A DNA stretch of 22,115 nt, from the NCBI GenBank assembly GCA_964242895.1, contig CAXTBN010000049.1:1-22115 (forward strand), given 5' to 3'. The notes under the pieces were generated by a model. That model was not told the DNA's origin and did no database searches. It worked only from the letters and a program-made list of their open reading frames with translations. Below are positions 8,421 to 14,477 of this stretch, one piece after another. The stretch's first letter is position 1; the number at the start of each line of letters is the position of its first letter. This DNA is from JASLDZ01 sp964242895 (lineage in GTDB: Bacteria; Pseudomonadota; Alphaproteobacteria; Caulobacterales; Caulobacteraceae). A program made the position numbers and the translations under genes.

Positions 8421-9160
8421 ACGAACTGCACGGCCCCGTGCTGATCATCGGCGCCCGCTCCGACATCGCCCGCTGCGTCGCCTCAGAGTACGCCCGCGCC
8501 GGGCTCGAGATCATCCTCGCCGCGCGCGACAGCGGCCGGCTGGAGGCGGACGCGGCCGACCTGTCGCTGCGCTCGGGCGTGGACGCCCGCGCCGTCGAGC
8601 TGGACGTCACCGACGTGGACCCGCGCGCCTTCTTCGACTCGCTGGGCGTCGTTCCGCGCACGGTGGTCTCGGTCGTGGGCCTCCTCGGCGACCAGTCACA
8701 GGCGCAGACCGACGCCGCCCACGCCCGCACCGTGATGGAGACCAACTACGTCGGCCCGTCGCTGCTGCTGGCGGAGGCGGCCGAGCGCATCGCCGCGACC
8801 GGCGGCCCCGGGGCGGTGATCGGCATCGGCTCGGTGGCGGGCGACCGGGGGCGCAAGACGAACTACGTCTACGGATCGGCCAAGGCGGGCTTCGCCGCCT
8901 TCCTGTCGGGCCTGCGCCATCGCTTCGCGGGCACGCACCTGCTGGTGATGACGGTCAAGCCCGGCTTCGTGCGTACAGCCATGACGGCGGGCATGGACCT
9001 GCCCAAGGCGCTCACCGCCGACCCGGAGGAGGTGGGATGCGCCATCGTCGCCGCCCACCGCCGCGGCCGCGAGGTGGTCTACGTCCGCCCCGTCTGGCGG
9101 TGGATCATGGCGATCATCACCCACCTGCCCGAGCCGTTGTTCAAGCGTATGAAGGTTTAG
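8417..9160 (+). CDS. dprE2: DprE2-like short-chain dehydrogenase (2-keto reductase)
   Basis: A 247-residue SDR expected to reduce the 2-keto intermediate made by the DprE1-like enzyme, giving polyprenyl-phosphoryl-D-arabinose with NAD(P)H. The nucleotide-binding loop is IIGARSDIARCVA (10-22), the GxxSDIA form typical of DprE2; the catalytic residues are S139 (IGSVAG) and Y152-x3-K156 (YGSAK). A C-terminal WRWIMAIITHLPEPLFKRMK segment resembles the membrane-associating tail of DprE2 proteins. The GTG start at 8417 overlaps the dprE1 stop as GTGA, which strongly fixes it. It is the last gene of the operon; a copy of a tRNA-Ala end begins only 8 bp after its stop. Confidence 0.88.
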   Translation: MNELHGPVLIIGARSDIARCVASEYARAGLEIILAARDSGRLEADAADLSLRSGVDARAVELDVTDVDPRAFFDSLGVVPRTVVSVVGLLGDQSQAQTDAAHARTVMETNYVGPSLLLAEAAERIAATGGPGAVIGIGSVAGDRGRKTNYVYGSAKAGFAAFLSGLRHRFAGTHLLVMTVKPGFVRTAMTAGMDLPKALTADPEEVGCAIVAAHRRGREVVYVRPVWRWIMAIITHLPEPLFKRMKV

Positions 9161-9168
9161 GCGGGGGA

Positions 9169-9182
9169 TGGTGGAGCCGAGG
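9169..9182 (-). repeat. Distal att-like copy of tRNA-Ala 3' end
   Basis: TGGTGGAGCCGAGG is identical to 10452-10465. On the minus strand it reads as the last 14 bases of the mature tRNA including CCA. Its left half also pairs with TCCACC at 9183-9188 to form a 6-bp hairpin, so a role as the operon's terminator is an alternative reading; no T-run follows. Confidence 0.5.
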
Positions 9183-9562
9183 TCCACCTCACCACGCGTT
9201 CATGGCGGTCCCGCGCCGCTCGCCCCGGGCTCGCAAAGGCCGACCCGGTCGGGTTTCCCCGTCCGTCCCTTCCGTGTTTGTTCGACTGTGTCTGTGTCGC
9301 CCGTTGCGGTAGCTGTTGGACAGGTCACGCCCGTCCCGCTCAACAGGCTGAGCCGTCGCAACGCTGAATGAGACCGACCGCCACAGCGAGGGGATGTGCT
9401 CTATCTGATCGTAACGCGAGCGGCTCCTAGCACTAGCAATTCAGTACCGCTGGATGGCAAGCTGAAGGAGATGGAGCTGGGCCGTTGCTGGCGGCCCTGT
9501 GCGAGGACGTGCACTGAGAAGTGAAGCTGCTGCCACGCACGAGGTCTAGCGTAATCCCGAGC
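9183..9562. other. Stretch without a convincing gene
   Basis: The first 75 bp are GC-rich and hold a possible terminator; the rest is mixed in composition. A 42-codon plus-strand frame (GTG 9396 to TGA 9524, VLYLIVTRAAPSTSN at its start) has a plausible residue mix, but its only Shine-Dalgarno candidate (GAGGGG) is two bases from the GTG, too close. The other open frames are low-complexity Arg/Pro/Ser readings. No integrase remnant was recognised on either strand. Confidence 0.5.
9235..9256 (+). terminator. Possible terminator after the sugar operon
   Basis: CCGAC (9240-9244) and GTCGG (9248-9252) form a short stem with a 3-base loop, flanked by AAA on the left and GTTT on the right. It lies 80 bp after the dprE2-like gene. 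The stem is short and the T-run has only three bases, so this is a weak call. Confidence 0.3.
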
Positions 9563-9799
9563 TCAGCGATGTGAGCCGCCGCCATTGTAAGCAGTTGATG
9601 CTTTGGCCGCGTTGCGCTGTTTTTCGAGAGCCTTCCACTCTTCTACGGTATGGCAAACCCGTCGCGGAAAGATTGAACCAGTCCGATCCTCGTTGACGCA
9701 GATCGGCTTCTCAAGCTGTTGCGGGGAAGCCGCTGCTCCTGAACTGGACATTTCGACTGGGCCCGAAAGGGCCGCTACGATTGCGACGACTGCTAACAT
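9563..9799 (-). CDS. Small exported protein with CHTxxEW motif
   Basis: A 78-residue protein from ATG 9797-9799, with a perfect AAGGAG six bases upstream; a much longer in-frame reading to 10180 has no such support. The first 20 residues (MLAVVAIVAALSG...) form a hydrophobic signal-like segment. The mature part has C34 and C49 in the context KPICVNEDRTGSIFPRRVCHTVEEW, ending in a charged tail. Small proteins with this C...TGS...RVCHTxxEW pattern are common as hypothetical proteins in sphingomonads and Caulobacterales; this family recognition is from memory and their function is unknown. The two cysteines could form a disulfide in the periplasm. Codons such as TTA, ACT, TCA and CTT differ from neighbouring genes, suggesting acquired DNA. 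TATCAG at 9817-9822 is a possible -10. Confidence 0.65.
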   Translation of the reverse strand: MLAVVAIVAALSGPVEMSSSGAAASPQQLEKPICVNEDRTGSIFPRRVCHTVEEWKALEKQRNAAKASTAYNGGGSHR

Positions 9800-10451
9800 C
9801 ACATGCTCCTTCAGGACTGATAGCCCGGCAGTTGCGAGGGCGAACGGGACTTCCAAGCGGCGGTCTGCATGGGCGGACGATCTAACGTAGGCCAGCCGGC
9901 CGCTGGCGCAGGACGCCATGCAGTGCGCGAACACCATCGTGCAGAATGAGGGACGCACCCCGCAAGGTCTTTCATCCCCGACGCGCAGGCCGCTCTGCGG
10001 TAGCCGGCGTTTAAGCTGACGTTGGACGGGCCGACGTTCGGCGACACGCTGGCGGCAGTGCACTCGGGTCAGGACTCGCGGGTGAACAGCGGTCCGACCA
10101 TCCTGCAGTACATGGCCCGAAACGGCGGAGTGAACGACGACGGCGGCGCGCTGATCGCTCTCGACGGGCATTTCTCGCACAGGGAGGAGCCTCTCATGAA
10201 TCGGCTGGTGAACCCGCCGGAAGCAGCCTGGACAGCTGGGCGCAATGCCTCCACTGCCAAGGCTGCTTCCCGGACATGATCGAGCGGCCGACGCAGCAGG
10301 ATGCGGCCAGCGCGATCGGCTACAAGCCAGCGGACCTGCCGCGGTTCGGCAGCAGTGATCCGACGACGGTGGCGTTGTTGGGGTGAACGTCGGGGTGTCG
10401 GGCTAAGCCCGCCGGCGGTCCGAGGCGCGACGCAGGTTCTAGATCGAGGGG
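9800..10451. other. Stretch without an intact gene; possible broken coding traces
   Basis: No intact gene is recognised. Between 10022 and 10386 two overlapping plus-strand frames stay open in turn: one reads to 10279, the other to TGA 10384-10386 and includes QCLHCQGCFPDMIERP. A strong GGGAGGAG lies just before ATG 10196 in the first frame. This could be one gene with a frameshift, or chance. Open frames crossing 10452-10516 are readings of the tRNA and are not genes. Confidence 0.4.
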
Positions 10452-10465
10452 TGGTGGAGCCGAGG
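10452..10465 (-). repeat. Proximal att-like copy inside tRNA-Ala 3' end
   Basis: These 14 bp, TGGTGGAGCCGAGG, are the CCA, discriminator, 3' acceptor strand and first T-stem bases of the tRNA, and recur exactly at 9169-9182. Beyond 10465 the two copies diverge at once, so the duplication ends inside the T-arm. Confidence 0.5.
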
Positions 10466-10527
10466 GGAGTCGAACCCCTGACCTCCTCATTGCGAACGAG
10501 GCGCTCTACCAACTGAGCTACGGCCCC
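10452..10527 (-). tRNA. tRNA-Ala (anticodon CGC)
   Basis: A 76-base cloverleaf on the minus strand, including an encoded CCA. The acceptor stem GGGGCCG/CGGCTCC has the G3-U70 wobble pair that marks alanine tRNAs. The D-arm is GCTC...GAGC, the anticodon stem CCTCG/TGAGG closes with G-U, and the loop TTCGCAA puts CGC at positions 34-36, reading GCG alanine codons. The T-arm is AGGGG TTCGACT CCCCT. GCG is a heavily used alanine codon in the neighbouring genes. Its 3' end is repeated at 9169-9182. Confidence 0.97.
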
Positions 10528-10541
10528 CCGAAGGGAGCCGG

Positions 10542-10570
10542 TGGATAGCGGGCGGCCTCCGGAGGGTCAA
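10542..10570 (-). promoter_or_regulatory. Promoter of tRNA-Ala
   Basis: On the minus strand TTGACC (10565-10570) and TATCCA (10542-10547) are separated by 17 bases, close to the housekeeping sigma consensus. The predicted transcript starts about 8 bases before the tRNA 5' end. This is one of the cleanest promoters in the window. Confidence 0.7.
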
Positions 10571-10653
10571 GGCGGGCCCGCGCCGCCGACAGGCCGCGTT
10601 GTCGGACGGCGCGGGCGCGGCTAGAGGGGCGTCGTCCTCCCGCCGGAGCCTTC

Positions 10654-10971
10654 ATGGGCAGCGCCGTCCTTTTCCTGCTGTACGCCGTGCTCGGCCTGCT
10701 GAAATGGCTGATCATCATCTCGGCGATCGTGTCGTGGCTGATCGCTTTCGACGTGGTGAACGTCCGCAACCCCAACGTCTACCGGCTCGTCTCGACGCTG
10801 GACCGGGCGAGCACCCCGCTGCTCGCCCCGATCCGTCGGTTCCTGCCGCCCTTCGGCGGTCTGGACCTGAGCCCCATCGTCTTCTTCCTGCTGCTCCAGG
10901 CGCTCGAGATCGCCCTGCACGCCACGCTGGACGGGCCGGTGTGTGCGGCGCTGGGCTGCCGCGTCGGCTGA
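10654..10971 (+). CDS. YggT-family inner-membrane protein
   Basis: A 105-residue integral membrane protein of the YggT family, with two hydrophobic helices: about residues 4-32 (AVLFLLYAVLGLLKWLIIISAIVSWLIAF) and 70-95 (DLSPIVFFLLLQALEIALHATL). Between them is the family core RLVSTLDRASTPLLAPIRRFLPPFGGLDLSPI, where PLLAPIRR and the glycine-rich turn are diagnostic. The length is typical of the single-module form. Family members are linked to cell-envelope or division functions and osmotic tolerance, but the exact role is not established. GGAG five bases before the ATG supports the start. It converges with the hydrolase gene, the two stop codons being paired in one hairpin. Confidence 0.9.
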   Translation: MGSAVLFLLYAVLGLLKWLIIISAIVSWLIAFDVVNVRNPNVYRLVSTLDRASTPLLAPIRRFLPPFGGLDLSPIVFFLLLQALEIALHATLDGPVCAALGCRVG

Positions 10972-10984
10972 GCGGCGGCTCAGC
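10967..10984. terminator. Bidirectional hairpin containing both stop codons (YggT / hydrolase)
   Basis: GCTGAGC (10967-10973) and GCTCAGC (10978-10984) form a perfect 7-bp stem with loop GGCG. The TGA of the yggT gene lies in the left arm and the TGA of the convergent hydrolase (TCA on this strand) in the right arm. It may terminate both transcripts, though there is no T-run. Confidence 0.45.
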
Positions 10985-11936
10985 GCTTCAGGAAGGCGTC
11001 CACCTCCGCGTCGAAGCGGGCGGGCTGGTCGTACATGATGAAGTGCTTCGAGTTCGGCACCTCGACCAGGGTCTTGGGGCCGAGCGGGGCGTAGCCGGCC
11101 TCGATCATCGGCTTGAGCTGGGTCTCGTAGAGCACCGTCGTGGGCGTCCTGATCCCGGCGAGGCCGGGGCGCAGGTCGAGGGTCATGTCGTCCACCATGG
11201 CGCCGCCGACCACGGCCGGGTCGCTGGCGAGCGTCCAGGCCACCACGCGGTCCACGTCGGCGGGCGCGGTGACCATCTGGCCCATCATGGCGCGGGCCAC
11301 CGGCTCGGGCATGGCGCCCTTCATCCGGCTGCGGAACCCTTCGGCGATCGGGCGCACGGTGTCGGGCGTGGCGGCCGGGCCGCCCATGAGCACGCCGTAG
11401 AAAGGCAGCGAATCCACGATCAGGAGCCGAGACATATGCTCCGGGTGGCGCTCGGCCAGCTCAAGCCCGATAGTGCCGCCCAGGCTGTGGCCCATGACGA
11501 TCGGCGGACGGGGCAGGGAGGCGAGGTAGGCGTCGATGTCGGCCGCCGCCGGCTCCAGCACGGGCCCTGACACGTCGCCCCGCGCCGGCTCGCCCGCGAA
11601 GCCGGCCACCTGGACCAGGTGCACGCGGTAGCGGCCGCGCAGGCGCTCGGCCGTGCGTCGCCACGTCTCACGCGAGGAGGCCAAGCCCGGGATCAGCACC
11701 ACGTCGGGGCCGGCGCCCACGACCTCGACGCTGATCCGGTCGCGGGTGACCATCCGGCTGTCGGGGAACAGCTTCTGCGCAATCGGCGCGGCCGGGGTCG
11801 CGGCGGGCGCGGGAACGGCCGGCGTCTGCGCGCAGACGGGGCGGTGGACGCCCGCAGCGAGCACCAGCCCGGTCGAAGCGAGGGCCAGCAGCCGCAGGGC
11901 GAGCTTCTGGCGGGAAGTGAGGACGAGGTCGGTCAC
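10980..11936 (-). CDS. Exported alpha/beta hydrolase
   Basis: A 318-residue alpha/beta-hydrolase-fold enzyme. The N-terminus has a basic start and a hydrophobic stretch (about 11-30) ending near VCAQ at 34-37, a plausible signal peptide, followed by a Pro/Ala-rich linker to about residue 52, so it likely acts in the periplasm. The oxyanion segment is LIPGLASSRETW (81-92), the nucleophile elbow GHSLGG puts S151 at the active site, and H298 in SKHFIMYDQP is the catalytic histidine; the acid residue is probably in the D236-D250 region or near E271. The substrate cannot be inferred. The GTG start has AGGAG eight bases upstream. It lies 39 bp after the XRE regulator gene and probably shares its transcript. 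Confidence 0.88.
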   Translation of the reverse strand: MTDLVLTSRQKLALRLLALASTGLVLAAGVHRPVCAQTPAVPAPAATPAAPIAQKLFPDSRMVTRDRISVEVVGAGPDVVLIPGLASSRETWRRTAERLRGRYRVHLVQVAGFAGEPARGDVSGPVLEPAAADIDAYLASLPRPPIVMGHSLGGTIGLELAERHPEHMSRLLIVDSLPFYGVLMGGPAATPDTVRPIAEGFRSRMKGAMPEPVARAMMGQMVTAPADVDRVVAWTLASDPAVVGGAMVDDMTLDLRPGLAGIRTPTTVLYETQLKPMIEAGYAPLGPKTLVEVPNSKHFIMYDQPARFDAEVDAFLKR

Positions 11937-11975
11937 GGTTCGGTCTCCTGGGTTGAGGGCGGGTCGACGTGCGGT

Positions 11976-12170
11976 TCAGGCGGCGTCGGTGAAGATGTCT
12001 TCGATGCGCGCCGCGAACAGGCGGGCGATGCGGAAGGCCAAGGGCAGGCTGGGATCGTACTTGCCGGTCTCGATGGCGTTGACGCTCTGGCGCGAGACCT
12101 GCAGCCGGTCGGCGAGGTCCTGCTGACTCCAGCCGCGCTCGGCGCGCAGCACGCGCAGGCGGTTGGTCAT
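11976..12170 (-). CDS. XRE-family transcriptional regulator (YozG-like)
   Basis: A 64-residue protein that is essentially one helix-turn-helix domain: LRVLRAERGWSQQDLADRLQVSRQSVNAIETGKYDPSLPLAFRIARLF, with recognition helix SRQSVNAIE near residues 26-34. Compact regulators of this type usually bind as dimers to short palindromes and often control the membrane-protein gene beside them. Its ATG overlaps the stop of the upstream membrane-protein gene as ATGA, so the two are translationally coupled. The palindromes at 12593-12672 are natural candidates for its operator, and the alpha/beta hydrolase gene downstream may belong to the same unit. Ligand and wider regulon are unknown. Confidence 0.92.
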   Translation of the reverse strand: MTNRLRVLRAERGWSQQDLADRLQVSRQSVNAIETGKYDPSLPLAFRIARLFAARIEDIFTDAA

Positions 12171-12583
12171 CGGGCGCGCTGCCCGAAGAGGTCCGCCAGC
12201 CGTCGCGCGAGCTGGCTAAGCCCCCACAGGCCGCAGAAGATGGGGCCCACGTCGACCAGGGGCAGCCGGGGCAGCAGGCCGTAGCCCTCCAGGAAGCCCC
12301 ACACGGTGCAGAGCGCCAGCGTCAGCCCGAGCCCTATCAGCAGCGCCTCGCTCAGGCGCGCGCGCAGGTACTCGTCCTGCTCCTCCGCGAGGTAGCGCAT
12401 CACCGCCCAGATCACGCCCAGCAGGGCGAGGGCGGGCGCCACGGCGACCGCGACCCGCAGCGGCGCGGCGCTCGCGCGTGCGAAGGCGAAGGGCGCCGCG
12501 AGCACCAGGGCCACGTACAGGCTCATGGCCGTCGCGAAGCGTCCCGTGTAGCGGCGCTGGGCGTTGTTGAGGGGCTGAGGCAC
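12167..12583 (-). CDS. Small polytopic membrane protein paired with XRE regulator
   Basis: A 138-residue protein starting at GTG 12581-12583, with about four membrane helices: near residues 18-34, 41-63, 80-100 and 108-125. The loop YLAEEQDEYLRARLSEALL between helices two and three is charged and is a recognisable feature of the small membrane proteins often encoded just before YozG-like regulators; function unknown. An in-frame ATG at 12640 would put the start upstream of the predicted transcription start and inside a palindrome, so the GTG, with AAGG eight bases upstream, is preferred. It is the first gene of the minus-strand set with the XRE regulator and probably the hydrolase. Confidence 0.75.
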   Translation of the reverse strand: MPQPLNNAQRRYTGRFATAMSLYVALVLAAPFAFARASAAPLRVAVAVAPALALLGVIWAVMRYLAEEQDEYLRARLSEALLIGLGLTLALCTVWGFLEGYGLLPRLPLVDVGPIFCGLWGLSQLARRLADLFGQRAR

Positions 12584-12592
12584 GCAAGCGAC

Positions 12593-12672
12593 CTTGTCTC
12601 GATGACAAGCAACCCTGACTCTCCGCCGGCCCGGTGTCAAGCGTGCTTGGCAGACCGACGGGGATGCTTGTC
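12593..12672 (-). promoter_or_regulatory. Promoter with palindrome array, likely autoregulated
   Basis: The minus-strand -35 is TTGACA (12635-12640), with a weak -10 CAGGGT 17 bases on (12612-12617). Over the -35 lies TGTCAAGC-GT-GCTTGGCA (12635-12652), an 8-bp dyad with one mismatch. Over the predicted start lies CTTGTC (12593-12598), TCGAT, GACAAG (12604-12609), a perfect dyad. A further GCTTGTC is at 12666-12672. All share the half-site GnCAAGC/GCTTGnC, as expected for a repressor operator; the XRE protein is the obvious candidate. Confidence 0.55.
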
Positions 12673-12701
12673 TCCGGCTCGCGCGAGCGGCCCTAGCCGT
12701 C

Positions 12702-12707
12702 TATCTG
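12702..12707 (+). promoter_or_regulatory. Candidate -10 element of mutM (leaderless start)
   Basis: TATCTG ends six bases before the mutM ATG, the same spacing as TATCTT before alkB. No Shine-Dalgarno is present. The -35 region is unremarkable. Confidence 0.45.
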
Positions 12708-12713
12708 CCGCCC

Positions 12714-13565
12714 ATGCCCGAACTCCCCGAGGTCGAGACCGTGCGCCGAGGCCTCGCGCCGCACCTCGAGGGCGCGGTGCTGGCCCATGTGCAGGCGCGC
12801 CGCCCCGACCTGCGCTTCCCGTTGCCGGCGCGGTTCGCAACGCGGTTGCAGGGCGCGCGCGTGCTGGAGCTGCGCCGTCGCGCCAAGTACCTGCTGGCGT
12901 CGCTCGACACGGGCGAGACCTGGGTCACGCACCTCGGGATGACCGGCCGCTTCACCGTCGACGACCAGCGGCCGGGCACCTTCGTCCACCCCGCCGGCGG
13001 CGACGCCAAGCACGACCACGTGCTGCTGGAGACCGGCGCAGGCGTACGGGTCGCCTTCAACGACGCGCGCCGCTTCGGCTACATGGACCTGCTTGCGACC
13101 GACGGGCTGGAACATCACCCGTGGTTCGCCGGCCTCGGCCCGGAGCCGCTCGGCGAAGATCTCTCCGCCGCCCACCTCGTGCGCGCCTTCTCCGGCCGAC
13201 GGCGGAACGTGAAGGACACGCTGCTGGACCAGCGCGTCGTCGCGGGCCTGGGCAACATCTATGTCTGCGAGGCGCTGCATCGCGCGCGGATCGCGCCCGA
13301 GACGCCGGCAGGCGACCTCGCCTTCCCGCGGCTTAAGAAGCTGACGGCCGAGATAAAGGCGACGCTGGCCGAGGCGATCGAGGCGGGCGGCTCCACCCTG
13401 CGCGATTATCGCGCGGCGGACGGGGCGCTGGGCTACTTCCAGCACCGGTTCAAGGTGTACGGGCGCGAGGGCGAGGCGTGCGTCTCGCCGCGCTGCCGGG
13501 GCGAGGTGGCGCGGCTGGTGCAGGGCGGACGCTCCACCTTCCACTGCCCCCGCTGCCAGCGCTAA
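12714..13565 (+). CDS. mutM: Formamidopyrimidine-DNA glycosylase
   Basis: A bifunctional glycosylase/AP lyase that excises 8-oxoguanine opposite C and ring-opened purines. The 283 residues open MPELPEVETVRRGL, with catalytic P2 and E3; K58 (RRAKYLL) is the conserved lysine. NDARRFG (near 120) is a family signature, the helix-two-turn-helix is DQRVVAGLGNIYVCEAL, and the zinc finger has C256, C261, C278 and C281 ending in CPRCQR. The four-residue spacing of the first cysteine pair is, as far as I recall, usual in alphaproteobacteria. All catalytic parts are intact. It is followed after 10 bp by the TraB/GumN gene, whose ribosome site overlaps the mutM stop. It differs clearly from the Nei-type paralogue at 2253. 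Confidence 0.97.
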   Translation: MPELPEVETVRRGLAPHLEGAVLAHVQARRPDLRFPLPARFATRLQGARVLELRRRAKYLLASLDTGETWVTHLGMTGRFTVDDQRPGTFVHPAGGDAKHDHVLLETGAGVRVAFNDARRFGYMDLLATDGLEHHPWFAGLGPEPLGEDLSAAHLVRAFSGRRRNVKDTLLDQRVVAGLGNIYVCEALHRARIAPETPAGDLAFPRLKKLTAEIKATLAEAIEAGGSTLRDYRAADGALGYFQHRFKVYGREGEACVSPRCRGEVARLVQGGRSTFHCPRCQR

Positions 13566-13575
13566 GGACGTCGCC

Positions 13576-14463
13576 ATGCCCGCCCTGCTTCGCCATCTCG
13601 CCGGCGCCGTCCTCGCCGGCGCGGCCGTGCTCGCCGCGTGCGGACCGGCCGCGGCGGCCCCGCCCGTGTGGACCGCGCACGGCAAGGGCGGCGGCGAGGT
13701 GACGCTGTTCGGCTCCGTCCACCTGCTTCAGGAGTCCACGCGCTGGCGCAGCCCACAGCTCGACGCGGTGCTGGCGCACGCCGACCGGCTGATGTTCGAG
13801 ATCCCGCTGGACGAGGCGTCGAACGCGAGCGCGGCGGGCAAGCTGCTGGCGCTCGGACGCCTGCCCGACGATCAGATGCTGCGGCCCATGCTCTCCGCGA
13901 CGGCCCGCAAGCGCCTGGAGACCGTCGCCGGCCAGCTCGCCCTGCCGATCGCCTCGCTGGACCACATGCGGCCGTGGCTGGCCGAGGTGCTCGTCTCGGT
14001 GACCTGGTTCCAGAAGGCGGGCGCGCGCGCCGACCTGGGCGTCGAGCACCAGATCGAGCTCGCCGCCCCCGCCTCGGCGACCAAGGGCGCGTTCGAGAGC
14101 GTGGACGACCAGCTGCAGGCGCTCGCGGCCGGGTCGGAAGCGGAGCAGGTCCAGGCGCTCGAGGAGACGCTGACCGAAATCGCCACCGACCCCGACGGCT
14201 TCGCCCGCCTCGCCGCCGCCTGGGCGCGCGGCGACGTGCGCACGATCCAGAAGGAGGGGATCGAGGACCTGCGCCGCCAGGCCCCGGCCGCCTATGCCCG
14301 CCTGGTGGTCGCGCGCAACCGCCGCTGGGTCGGCGAGATCGAGGACCTGCTCAGGCGCCCGGGCCGCACCTTCGCGGTGGTGGGCGTGGGCCACCTCGTC
14401 GGCCCCGACTCCGTCCCCGCCCTGCTGCGCCGCGACGGGATCGCCGTCGACGGCCCCCGCTGA
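13576..14463 (+). CDS. TraB/GumN-family protein, exported or lipoprotein
   Basis: A 295-residue protein of the TraB/GumN (TIKI-like) superfamily. The N-terminus is a signal peptide; LAAC at 19-22 fits a lipobox with C22 as the lipidated residue, while the AAAAPP just after would also allow signal peptidase I cleavage. The two family motifs are GSVH at 46-49 (after VTLF) and GVGHLVG with H273, which in characterised relatives form a metal site; some relatives are metalloproteases. The middle is helical and rich in Ala, Glu and Gln. Substrate unknown. AAGGAC overlaps the mutM stop codon eight bases before the ATG, indicating co-transcription with mutM; the enoyl-CoA hydratase gene follows after 14 bp. 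Confidence 0.85.
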   Translation: MPALLRHLAGAVLAGAAVLAACGPAAAAPPVWTAHGKGGGEVTLFGSVHLLQESTRWRSPQLDAVLAHADRLMFEIPLDEASNASAAGKLLALGRLPDDQMLRPMLSATARKRLETVAGQLALPIASLDHMRPWLAEVLVSVTWFQKAGARADLGVEHQIELAAPASATKGAFESVDDQLQALAAGSEAEQVQALEETLTEIATDPDGFARLAAAWARGDVRTIQKEGIEDLRRQAPAAYARLVVARNRRWVGEIEDLLRRPGRTFAVVGVGHLVGPDSVPALLRRDGIAVDGPR

Positions 14464-14477
14464 TTCCCGGAGTTTTC

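Larger units (their letters stand above)
9169..10465. mobile_element. Putative remnant of a tRNA-Ala-integrated element
   Basis: A stretch of about 1.3 kb bounded by two direct copies of a 14-bp sequence, one of which is the 3' end of an intact tRNA-Ala gene. The element side lies directly 3' of the tRNA and the far end carries the spare tRNA fragment, which is the arrangement tyrosine recombinases leave. Inside, base composition is visibly less GC-rich than on either side and there is one small convincing gene (9563-9799). No integrase, excisionase or transposase is seen, so at most this is a decayed or non-autonomous element. Confidence 0.5.

Noticed and set aside
9396..9524. 42-codon plus-strand frame starting GTG
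   Set aside because: Plausible residue mix, but the only Shine-Dalgarno candidate is two bases from the GTG and no family is recognised; not enough to call.
9563..10180. Full 205-codon reading of the small exported-protein frame
   Set aside because: Only the last 78 codons have a ribosome site, signal segment and motif; the upstream part looks non-coding.
10069..10516. Open frames over the tRNA (products containing VRNEEVRGSTPLGST or RGVEPLTSSLRTRRSTN)
   Set aside because: These are translations of the tRNA sequence itself, a well-known source of false genes.
12714..13565. Unusual C-x4-C spacing in the MutM zinc finger
   Set aside because: All four cysteines are present and this spacing is, to my recollection, common in alphaproteobacterial MutM.
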